This document shows positions 1 to 10,626 of a stretch of 64,000 nt of DNA, in pieces. The notes beneath the pieces were generated by a model. That model made no database searches. It saw only the letters and a program-made list of their open reading frames with translations, and had not been told where the DNA came from. This DNA is from Lepiota brunneoincarnata (Eukaryota > Basidiomycota > Agaricomycetes > Agaricales > Agaricaceae), in contig JAEBUN010000057.1 in NCBI GenBank assembly GCA_023014365.1, positions 62,001 to 126,000 of the forward strand, read 5' to 3'. How positions within the stretch are numbered: position 1 is the stretch's first letter; each line of letters starts with the position of its first letter. Both the position numbers and the translations under genes were made by a program.

Positions 1-1412
1 CATGAGGCGACGAGGCGCAACGGGCGCATGGGCTGTGCAGGTACTCTGGCATTTGAGGCTTATCCTAATCCAGATGACGCCCCAAAGTAGATATTCAGGG
101 TCACGTTAACAAAGCAACAGAGTGGAGGAGCACGCTAAGTTCGCGTCTTATCCACATATTCATGCTCATGTTATTAGTGTATTGGTATGAACACTTTGGT
201 GCTAATCACCGCAATGCTGATTTTCTCTTAACTTCGAATATTGCATGTTTCGGGACAACCATTGAAATTAGGACAGCATTATTTTGGATCGTCGCCCTAT
301 ACATGGTTGGCGGATTATCTCTCTCCCATCCCCCATACAATCCCCCCGCGGGCGCAGTCAATCAGCAAACCGATGAGATAGCTCTAAGATGCGAAGACTG
401 GAATATGTGGCCAAGGAAACTCAAGCAGATCTAGCTAATTCTAACAAAATTCGCATCTTTATCTTGTGTCTGGCAGTATTGTTACGACTGTGCGAGCACC
501 AAAGCGACTTTCGGGAGAAGTGTGACTTTGACTGCTTCGAGGTTGTATTGGCGAAGAAATAGGGATCGTACGAAAAAAGCACTCGGAAAGGCGTAGATGT
601 AGGAAGACACTCCATCGTGTTCGCATTTTATTTGTGCGTCCATGCATATGCAATTCGGGTCCCACCTTAGAGTTCACATGGACACCTCAGTGTTAATCAC
701 AGGGCCGGTGATTCTCTCGACCGCAGGTGTAGGAAGCTAGGCGAGTTTGGAGAGGGCGAGCGTCGTTGAGAGCAGATTAGAGTGTGTGTATTTAGCTTTA
801 AAAATATATGTAGGCGAGGGTAAAATTCGATGGGTAGCTACGCGAGTACAAGCAGTTCATATCTCTCTTGAGTCGCCAAAGCACAGAATTTGAAAGAAAT
901 AAAGGGACTCTATGTTTAAGTTGGCTATGGCGCGGGGCATCGTCAAAGCGGTGGCCTCGTCGGTTGTCTATGTCTAAGCAAGGGGGAAAAGAAAATTTAT
1001 CCAAGTCAAGCAACTTCTAGTCCAAGCACATACTCAGCGCTGCCACGTCACCACCATACTCTCCCTCGTGGCCTGTGGGTCCATTCCATGTGTAGCTAGG
1101 GGGCCACCCACACACAGGCTAACTTTGAATATCCAAATCACTGATCCAGCAGCCCATGATGTAGGGAAATCCTCAAAACTAGGGCACAGATGAGAATGAC
1201 CAGGACAGCTGTATTAAGTCGTTTCCCCAGTAGCAAGTAGGCATAGATGGTGGTTGTACAGTTTTGATAGATTACTTTAGGCCCTCCGTCTAGATTATTT
1301 TAGGCCCTCCGTCTCATCTCTCCGCGGACGCGCTCAATCAATAAGCCAACGCAATGGCTCCCAAGGGGCGTCGGCAGGCATATGCAGCCAGAAAAGCAAG
1401 CAGGTCTAGTCT
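1..1412. other. Intergenic 5' end of window, no supported gene
   Basis: Only short open frames without recognisable family features are present. Two things stand out. A roughly 23-bp unit (TTTAGGCCCTCCGTCT core) is repeated in tandem at about 1269-1314. A segment at about 335-440 resembles the segment at about 1320-1412 that abuts the stop codon of the downstream minus-strand gene: both contain a CCGCGG, a TCAATCA, and end in AAGCAG.TCTAG. This suggests an old partial duplication of that gene's 3' flank. Nothing else is supported. Confidence 0.5.
1269..1314. repeat. Two-copy tandem repeat, about 23 bp
   Basis: The core TTTAGGCCCTCCGTCT occurs twice in direct tandem, with GATTA before each copy and one base differing between copies. 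It lies downstream (3') of the minus-strand MLKL-like gene and could be a minisatellite remnant. No function is visible. Confidence 0.7.
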
Positions 1413-2625
1413 TCAACTGTGGGAAACAGTATTATTATTTCCTGAAATATTGACGCTGTTGTCCGAGACGACGTTATTATAGTCACCGTGGTAGGTATAG
1501 AAAGCAGCATTGGAGTTCGGAGCGACGTAGTTCTCGGCGTATTGGAAGGAATTATTGAAAACGGGTGCAGAGAATGGGAAGGCGGTGGGGGGAGACGGGT
1601 TCTGGATCTGGTTGATTTGCATTTCGTGTCGTAGTCTTCGTCGCTCTGCACGCGCCTGTGATCTTTCGGATCTATGTGGGGTGGGAGCGGGTGGGGCTAC
1701 AGCTGATGAAATTGGGTTAGATGAATATTGGGCTGGCTGTTGCGGGTATGAGACTGGCTGTTGCGGGTATGAGACTGGCTGTTGCGGGTATGAGACTGGT
1801 TGCTGTGGGTATGAGACTGGTTGTTGCGGGTATGGGGCTGGTTGTTGTGGGTACAACGTGGACTGTTGTGGTATCTGGGGTTGTGGTACCTGGGGCTGTG
1901 GCATCTGGGGTGACTGCGAGTTCTTGTGTAGAAGCTCTGCCATTTGCCCACTTAGTGCTGTTAACATCTGGCGCATTTCAATGTCGGATTGTAGCTGGAT
2001 AACATAAATCAGCGGCCAAAGATTCAGGAAGGATGAACTTACGCCAAACAAATTGAGGGCGTGCTGGATTTGACGACGACACTCTTCGATTGTCTCCTGG
2101 TCTGCTTGATGATAGAAAACCCGTTTCACTAGGGATCGCTTGGCGCGTTTCTTTATGCATTTCTTGATGACCTTCAAGTCGCTATTGACGAGTTAGGGAA
2201 AATTTGACCGGGGGCTGATTGGAACTCACGCAACGAGCTGATCTGCGTCCCGCTCCAGCGTCGAACGATTGACGAGCCCATGTCCGTGCTTTCCAGCATC
2301 TATCCGCTGTATTACGGTTGTTACAATGGCGCATGCATCTTTTCCGATGCCGATAAAATCGTCCTTGTTGCTCCTGACTGTCTGAAAACACATGTTAAGA
2401 GGGTCGGATCTGGTGGGATTGAGATGGTGCACTTGCCTGTGCAACGTCAAGAATTTCAAGAGCGACGCCTGCTGCTACTGCAATGCCTGGGATTGGTACA
2501 TAATTCCCTGCTGTCTTGAGGACCTGGAGGGTACTCTCCCCGATAATGGCAGCAGCTGATAGTATTGTCACCGATGCGTCCGAGTTATTAGAAGATGTGC
2601 TGAGCGAATCCGAACCTGAGAGCAT
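1413..2625 (-). CDS. MLKL-like N-terminal helical domain protein with PQQP repeats and C-terminal N/V/G motif
   Basis: Four exons (2625-2437, 2381-2230, 2181-2043, 1994-1413) join in phase to a 353-residue protein. The first intron is GC-AG (GCAAGT donor at 2436); the others are GT-AG of 48 nt. Residues 1 to about 160 are helical and match the pattern of agaricomycete MLKL-NTD-like four-helix domains: a 'VPIPGIAVAAGVALEILD' segment, 'SNKDDFIGIGKDA', a basic 'KKCIKKRAKRS' stretch, then 'LQSDIEMRQMLTAL'. About 12 tandem-type PQQP/PQ repeats follow, then a Ser/Arg-rich linker with RAERRR. The last 29 residues are Asn/Val/Gly-rich (NNVVSDNSVNISGNNN). Animal and plant MLKL helical bundles permeabilise membranes in regulated cell death; the same role here is inference. 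The long third frame could be read through the 48-nt intron, but skipping it restores the conserved F-x-LQSDIEMR spacing. Confidence 0.7.
1731..1862. repeat. 21-bp tandem repeat array coding for YPQQPVS units
   Basis: About six units of 21 bp (plus-strand GGCTGTTGCGGGTATGAGACT) sit in the last exon of the MLKL-like gene. They encode seven-residue YPQQP-containing units. The central copies are nearly identical at the DNA level and the edge copies have drifted, which implies recent unit gain or loss. The length keeps the frame. Confidence 0.85.
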
Positions 2626-2774
2626 GAAAGTCCTTGATTATAGAGTAGATAAGAGCAGAGGAGGAGCAAAGAGGGCCTTTAAGCCTCGGTGCTGTGGGCG
2701 CCCAAATGAAGCTGTGCATGAGTAATGCCAGTAACAGGAATACACAGCCACAGCGACCTTGTTCCATAATCACA

Positions 2775-5700
2775 ATGACTACAAAGGATCCTCTCCGAGA
2801 GCTTGTTCATCGCCTCCTTTTCAACTATGCTAAAAGATATCTCACAACTGACCATGTTCTCTACACATTCAACGTTGTCAACCAGCTTGCCCCTTACTTT
2901 CTCAGAGAAGTTCCCTTCGTTGATCCAACAGCACTCACGCTACCCACAGACCCCTTTGATACTCTGGTGAAATTGCGTAGCATTGACCGACTCCCTGCAT
3001 ATGAAGAAAAATTCAAGCCTAATAACGACGCCACGCTGTTCCTCAAACAGCACCTCCGTGGGCGTGGCGGCAACCTGAGAACAGAAAACACTGTGCTTAA
3101 CGACAATTGTATGCCTCAAACCCCACGCATATATGGTAGTTACTTCACTGAATCCCCGGTTCGCAGACCCTCCCTATCCACTCATGGAGCCAATATATTC
3201 GATCCTTACTCGACGCTCTATTCTTGCGAGCCCATTTCGCAAGGCAACAACCTTCCTGAACTCGCTCCCCGCCAAGTATGAGGCACTTATCCACGACACT
3301 GGCCTTCGGCTCGTCCACGTAGAAGATGTAAAGGAAGCCCCCGTCCCTTACGAACGTACACTGTATGCGAGTTTGGTAATCAAACGCAGCTTTTGATTCT
3401 CTGACCCTGTTTTGCATCAGTAAGGTTGCATGGGCCATGACGACCGAGGAACGTGAGGAAGTGCGCAACCTGCTGAAACACGTCACGGATATGCGGCGCC
3501 CACAACCTGACCATAAAAACTCGTTACTGTATCCGTTTCTACACCAGGGCGAGACAATCCCAAGTCCGCTTCCTGAACCAGAATTCGTACCTATATTTCC
3601 TCAAAACCAAAGACTTGGGCAGGGAAGAATAAACTACGCAGGCGAGGGCCTCGAGGAGCTGGTAAAGATCCTGCCCGAGGTGCCGTTGGGATCTGATGAC
3701 TCAGATATGAGCATCTCACGCGCCAACCTGGAAATCGTCGATAGGTGGCGTACGTCCGGTCGTTCGCGTTCTAATCACGATACATTGATTTCATTCAAGA
3801 AACACTCAGGGTCTCATCCCCTGCATCACTCGCAACGCCAACTTCAAGCCAGGAAGACAGCAGGATTGACCAACTGCTTTTAGAAGACACGCCGCCAACC
3901 GAACCGATGGCTGGACTCCTTGACGAGAAGATAGGTTAGGTCGTGCTTTAAGTTACGTGTTTCAGATCCTCTGACGCTTGAGTAGATGAAATACAAATAC
4001 CACGTTCCCGCCGCATTGGGGGAACCCATGGCAGAAACCCGCATATATTGCACGAAAAAACGTGTGTTGCAATACTCCACACTTTAATCCGGAGTTTAAC
4101 TCATTTGCTCTACTCAGCCTCGGGACGTTCTTGTCCCCACTCCTTGGAAGCATCCCGCGAGATAAAGCTTCCAAAATCAAGTCAAGGAGCCCAAGTCTTG
4201 CTCCTGAGTCGTTACTCGGTCAACCTTCTATTGATGAATCGCAGAGTTATGAATTACGCAGCGATGACTCGTGGACGGCTTTCAATACTGACATCAAAGG
4301 TTTTTACGCAAATGAAGATCCTGCTGACCTTATTATGAAAGCTCCAATTGAAGATATGAGCGATATGTTCATGATGGGTGCGTTGAATTTCACTCTCAGC
4401 TGAGCACTGCAAGTAACGCATGAACCTCAGTACCACAGCTACCTCCCCCCAACCTACATGCCTTTTCCTCGCTGTTTCTGCCTGCGAACCTCAAGGACCT
4501 CGTGTCCACGGCGGAAGGTTCCGTGCTGCAAGATTATCTTCCACTCAAGAAAACCGTAAAGGGTTTGCCTGCCCTCCGCCTCTCCCTCTCATGGGTGTCA
4601 GAACAGGTGCTTATTCTCTCGAAGAAGACAAGCTGACGACCGCGATAGAACTTTCACCGTTACCACTCCTTTACCTTCACATGAAGAAATATCTGGCGTC
4701 TCTGAGCTCTTTCCTCAGTCTACCCTAGGTGCGGACGTCGATGACTTGCTAGAACGAGCCTTCGGGGGTGGTTCCTCTACACATGGAAAACTCTTAGGTA
4801 TCTTGGACGAGGATTTTGACTTACCATTCAAACCCGAAGAAATCGCGGATACGAGGCCCTTGATCGCAATCTCGCGAAAGGATAGACAGGGACCATCTCG
4901 GCAAGGGTTAAACTCCTCTAGTTCTCAGCCAAGATCCGAGCGACCTGCTATGGACACGCACGAGTTGATTGGTGATCCTTACTCGACCAACGGAGCTCCT
5001 AAACGGCAGCGTCTCGACGATAGCGAGTATGCTTCATGCTATGAACCTTCGGTCTTACGTTTCGAGGATCTGGTCGACACGCGGGTTTTTGATGAACAAC
5101 CAGAAGTGAAGACTGCTTTCCCTCGATGGACTAGCTACGCTAACAATTTGGCTCGTGTTTAACTAGGCGACCGGGTTTGACACCGAGTATCTCCAAGATG
5201 GCGATCTATCTCACGAACAAGGATTGAATGCTGATACTCTCGTGAACATTGCAGACTTTTCTGTGGAGAATACAATGGTTGAATTTGATGGTCCTGGTCA
5301 ATCTTTGGCGCAACCATCCCTTAAGGACTTGTCTCTTAATCCAGTTCCTATACATGCGGTAGCCTCTGAATCCGAATCGGCGTCACACTCACGCAGGCTG
5401 GCTGATTTCGCTAGGCTACGAGCGAAAACAATCAACGAAACTACCAAGCGTGCTGTATCCGAAGATCTTCCCCCCAAATCCAGTCCCGTTTCGAAGGACA
5501 CTCCACCTGATCTCACCTCAGCTTTTGCAGAACAATCCACATTAGTTCTTCCCGAGAATAAACCCGAAGGAAAAACTCCTCATAGGTACATGGTTTCTAT
5601 GGACTTCGTTCAACGACAGGCCATTGTCAGAGCGCTCAAGTCGCCCGAATGCGATGTCGACCTGATAGAGCGAACATTCTTGGGGGGTGTAGACGTCATT

Positions 5701-6469
5701 ATCGATCCCCAGTCTTCCGTCATCTTGGCCTCCTTGTTCACCCTTCCTGCGTTCGGGAAACGACTGGCAGATCGCATATCGGTGCAATCCTGGCGCTTTC
5801 GTCACATCCTCATCATGCTTGAAGCATACCCTGAAGCACTCGCTCTAAAGCCACCCAAGCCGATATCGAATGCCCCACCTAGTATTTCTGCGTACACGCC
5901 GCCGATATTGAAAGCGGTCAAAAAGCTTCGACGAGATGTGAGTATAGGAGAAGCATGTGGGAAGAAGAGGGCAGAGTGTGTGGTTGAGTATGCGTTTGCG
6001 AACGATGCGAAGGAGACAGCAAGGTTTGTGCGGTATTTCGGTGAGCTGAGAGAGGAAAGGGATTGGAGCGGTGGGATGCTTTGGGGTACTCGGGAGTGGT
6101 TGGATTGGGAGATGCCTCCAGTTCGTTGATCATTCGTTTCTCTGTTAGGGTGCTGTTGCATTTATCTGCGACGCGGGTGGCTAGGATGAGGAGGATTTGT
6201 CCAAGCTAAAAGGGATGAACCGGATGTCTGCTATGATTCTTCTGTGTAGGGCCAGTGCAGACGAGATTCTTGGTATGTCCCCTGAGGAGCGGAAGGGGGC
6301 CTTTGGATGGTTGACTGGGACTGATGCAATCGTGAGTCTCTTTCCGAGTGGGAGTAGATTGCTCTGAAACATTCGGCAGGAATTTCTGAACGAAGATCTG
6401 GCAGCACGATTAGACGCGATTGACCCAGAGACCGAATCTTCTGAAGCTGCCGTTTCGTGGGATTACTAG
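2775..6469 (+). CDS. ZIP2/SHOC1-like meiotic crossover protein (XPF-like plus HhH2)
   Basis: Eleven exons join without a frameshift to 1056 residues: 2775-3108, 3167-3375, 3425-3749, 3800-3934, 3986-4061, 4118-4377, 4431-4596, 4649-5154, 5198-6120, 6185-6331, 6380-6469. ZIP2/SHOC1 proteins pair with Spo16 and, as ZMM factors, stabilise meiotic recombination intermediates destined for crossovers. Support: a middle segment 'LPPPNLHAFSSLFLPANL' with 'LSLSWV'; an XPF-like fold near residues 795-950 ('VDVIIDPQSSVILASLFTLP', 'QSWRFRHILIMLEAYP') with no ERKxxxD nuclease motif, as usual for this family; and a C-terminal tandem helix-hairpin-helix segment ('MNRMSAMILLCRASADEILG', 'MSPEERKGAFGWLTG', 'EFLNEDLAARL'). 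The exon 4/5 junction is the least certain. An alternative is another XPF-family relative, but the missing nuclease motif argues for ZIP2/SHOC1. Confidence 0.65.
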
Positions 6470-6548
6470 TACCAGTATAAATAAAAGTATGGTATACCAA
6501 AAGTGGAGATGATACAACATAAAGTACATAACTTGCCGACGGAAATCA

Positions 6549-8095
6549 TCAAGTTTCTTTTTCACCGTCAGTTGTGTCTTGTGCAGTTTCAAAACCCAAC
6601 AACTGCCACGGGGTCACACTAGTGGGAAATGTTTTACAGAATTCTGTCACTCGAGATCTTGTGAGTTGCTGAAACTCTTCAGTAAACAAGTCAGGATCCG
6701 ACCAGGGCCGAGTCCGTCGCAGCTCATTCATTTGTTCTTCCATTGCGAGTAAACGACGGATGTCAGCCGCGTCCTGGACTTGCTTGCGCTGTTTGAATGT
6801 TTCGGGCGCAGTTCTATGATCGTCCCATCCTTGGAGTTTGTGAAGGAGTAGCAAGGAGAATGGAACGAGGGGGATGCCGGAGATGGTGTTGACGTGGTTA
6901 CGAGGGGGTGGTGATGGGACGTCGGCAGCGAGGGTGGTTGATGGGGCGACTGCCGGAATAAGAACAGGGACAGGGACAGGAATGTCCTTCTCGCTCAAAG
7001 AACTTCCGCCAGCGGAGGGTTCAAGGGGAGAGGGGGAGGAGGGAGGAGGAGGAATATACGGAAGGTTCATGGTCCCCGGGAGGAGGATATCGACCTTACA
7101 TTCGGCCCCGAGGTATTCTTCGCGGTAGTGGAGGATTCGATAGGTTGCTTCTGGGTCACGAGGAAATTTGAGGTAAAAGTGGCGAGGGTTTGCGTCGAGA
7201 ATGAGGCTTTTGATGTGTTCGGCTGTACGGGTAGTGGTGGGCATACTGGGGTCTGATGAGGGCGGTTGCAACACTAAGAGGTCAACGTCCTGGGAAGAGT
7301 GTCATATGTTTTTGTGAGCGTGATGTTGGAACAAATGTATGAACGGGAGGGGAGGGGGGGAAGGAGACTTACCTTTGGATACCGGGCGCTTCCATACAAT
7401 TTGCAGGCCAGGCTGCCAAATACGGCGCATGGGAGATCATACTTAGTAAGGGCAGCGATGGTGGCGTTTGCAGCGGAGAGAACGAGGTTGAAGTGTTTTT
7501 CCTTATTTTCCCTTTTCTTTTCCTGGCTGGCCTTGTTGGGTTTTGACTTGGCAGCTTTGGCCTCTCCTGTCTGAGGAGGTTGTTTAGAGTCCTGTCCCAC
7601 CCGAGTTGCTGAGACAAGCTGGAATTCTTGAACCTCTGGTGTTGCGGGAAGGACTTCAGCAGGCCCTTGCTGTACCGGAGCGCCTGTGGGTTTAGTACCT
7701 GTGGAAGTTCCTGCATTCTCCGAGCTCGGTGGTGGTGGTGGTGGTTTAGGGGCTCTCTTCCTGACCCACAGTTTCCTCGGTCTGACGGCGGGATTCACTG
7801 TTCCCGTCGTCGTTCCCACAACAGTCGTAACGGTAGGAGCACCGGTTGCGGACGCGGCGGATGTGGCCTCGGCGCTTGGGACATTGCTTCTGCTGTTGTT
7901 GTTGTTGTTGACTCTCCGAAATCGAGGTGTGCGAGGCTGTGGTGGTGGTGGTGATGGTGGTATACCAGTGCATGGGCTTCTTCTAGGCTTGTTACGGGCG
8001 GTAGTAGCGGTGGTCGGTTTGCGTTGTGGGGAAGAACTTGAGCGCGATATTGCTACTGGCGCGAGGGACGGGGGAGGCTGTACCACTGCCGACAT
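6549..8095 (-). CDS. Nucleotidyltransferase-fold protein with long basic proline-rich N-terminus
   Basis: Two exons (8095-7373 and 7289-6549) give 487 residues. The intron falls between the GS motif and the DxD motif. Residues 1-200 are low complexity (Pro, Arg, Asn, Thr). From about 205 there is a pol-beta-type nucleotidyltransferase pattern: 'FGSLACKLYG' (GS motif), 'DVDLLV' at 242-247, and the third acidic strand 'KVDILLPG' with Asp near 308. The three carboxylates expected for metal binding are therefore present. The C-terminal half is helical ('HKLQGWDDHR', 'RRLLAMEEQM'). This resembles minimal or AbiEii-like nucleotidyltransferases found scattered in Agaricomycetes; the substrate is unknown. 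An in-frame ATG at 8209 is possible, but MSAVVQ at 8095 has the cleaner context. The gene converges on the ZIP2-like gene, with 79 bp between the stop codons. Confidence 0.6.
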
Positions 8096-8935
8096 AGTAG
8101 GGTGTGTTGGAGAGGAGAGGGATACAACGAGCTGGCAACGGCGGAGGGAATAAATATGTACAGCATGTCCATGTCTGATATTTTTGGCGCAGCCACGTGG
8201 TTGATTCAAATGGGTTGCCCTGAGCGCTGAGGAGGGGCTGTGTTTCCTAAAAAGGTGAATAATTAGGAGGAAGAAACGTTCCTATTCGGTAAGGGTGGTA
8301 CCAGAGCGCTAAAGGCTGTTAAAGGCAACAGACAGAAATGGAGAACTTGAAGGATTTTACAAAGAAGTGGACGAATTTACCTACTACGGTGTAGATTGCC
8401 TCGTTTCAGCAAGAGACCAGCGTTGGTAAAAGGTGTACTTGCTTTGCAACAGACTAATCGACAACCTGAGGTAATACCCGCCGTTAAGCTTCACAGGTGA
8501 CAACAGGTTCGAAGGACGTCACCTGTTAAATACTACTACTACAAGTCCACGGAGGGGACCGCGAGTGAGAACGAGCTAATCGGCCCCCCCCTCCCCCTCC
8601 CAACCGCGCCGAAACGGATGGAGGATACGGATAATCGCGCGATGTAAGTCCTATGTCATCACTGGTTCATGTGCGGAGTCCATAACATAAAACCTCTCCC
8701 CCCCTTTCTTCCTTCCCAACTTTCAAAGGACCTCACCCCTTCGCTGGAAAACTCCCTCATACCCCGTACCCAGCCAATCACCTCACGCGTGAGTGTCTCA
8801 ACCCCACAAAAAGCAAGCAAAGAAAAAAAAAAAGCCCACAGGACTCTTCTCAACATACACACCCTCCCTCTCTCCCCTAGTTCACAACCCACTCCCATCT
8901 CCAGCCGAATCAAAACCACCAGACGACCGCGAAAA
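8096..8935. promoter_or_regulatory. Divergent intergenic region
   Basis: About 840 bp separate the starts of two divergently read genes. It holds C/T-rich runs (about 8585-8600, 8697-8720 and 8840-8885), typical of fungal promoter pyrimidine tracts just upstream of the plus-strand start at 8936. No RNA gene or further coding region was seen. Confidence 0.4.
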
Positions 8936-9708
8936 ATGGCTAATCTCGAGCAACGCCGCCAAATCCGATACCTAGCGCGCCACCACCCCGATTTCAACAC
9001 TGGTCGAATGACAAAAATTGTTGGATGTGCTTATTCTGCTGCTGCTGGTATCATATCCAATACGTACGGAGGCGGTGATGAAGATCCTGACGAACTGCCT
9101 CGAGATGAGGCGTTCATGAAGAAATATGGGGCAAGGGTGCGAAATATGTTAATTCTTACCCCGCATGTTTGTTTTCTTACTTGATGGTTGTTCATGCCCT
9201 GGGTTGATGATGGAAAACAGGTGATCGGGTCAGTGGGGTTACGAAGAGATGGTGATGGTGATTGTCAGATAAGCGGAAACAATGCTGTTGTTGGTGCGCA
9301 GGAAACAACCGAAAGCATAGTACGTTCAATCACTTGGCCAGTTATCACGAATATCTGAAAATGAGTTAGCAGGCAGACTCGGGGTCACCGCAAGGACCGC
9401 TTCAGGTAGCCAAGACCGCCCAAACCGACGGCGATCAAACAGACCTCGAATGGGTTTCCGATTTTTTCAACAGAAATTCATTCAAAGAGGGGTTGAAGGT
9501 TCCCGACCGTGTCCTCACAGAACTGATAGCAGCGGGATTCAAAAAATGGACTGTTCTTCACATGATGAGAATACACCACGACAAACGGGACTTGACGTGT
9601 TATTTGGCAACAGTTCTCCGCGTTACTCCTGTTGAGAGGGACACCATAGCCGCATTGATCATGGAGCGAAGGGATTGGATTTTTCGTGGTCTGAAAATAG
9701 AGGAGTAA
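8936..9708 (+). CDS. Hypothetical protein, 211 residues
   Basis: Three exons (8936-9136, 9221-9319, 9373-9708) join in phase 0 at both introns. The product starts MANLEQRRQIRYLARHHPDF, has a helical segment around 'GRMTKIVGCAYSAAAGI', an acidic stretch 'GGDEDPDELPRDEA', and a C-terminal helical region (about residues 125-211, 'VPDRVLTELIAAGFKKW', 'TLRVTPVERD'-like) ending WIFRGLKIEE. There is no signal peptide or membrane segment. I do not recognise the family. The gene converges on the ubiquitin-L40 gene with about 160 bp between ends. Consistent phases and canonical splice sites make it likely to be real. Confidence 0.55.
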
Positions 9709-9865
9709 AGTTGACAGTGAATTTTGATTGGTCTTTTTGGAATCCAAAAGACGTAAGGAAGCGAGTGATCAATTGAGACGACCTCATGACAATATGCATA
9801 CACATGAAGACAAACAACAACGGGTAGCGGTATTCGTAAATGATCGCTCGAGAGGCGCACAACCA

Positions 9866-10626
<761 letters not shown>

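Noticed and set aside
1731..1862. Array of regularly spaced repeats as CRISPR
   Set aside because: The units abut without unique spacers, they code for protein, and the organism is a fungus.
1555..2007. Plus-strand open frame of 150 residues with Cys/Gly repeats
   Set aside because: It is the antisense shadow of the 21-bp PQQP repeat in the MLKL-like gene; the repeat keeps all frames open.
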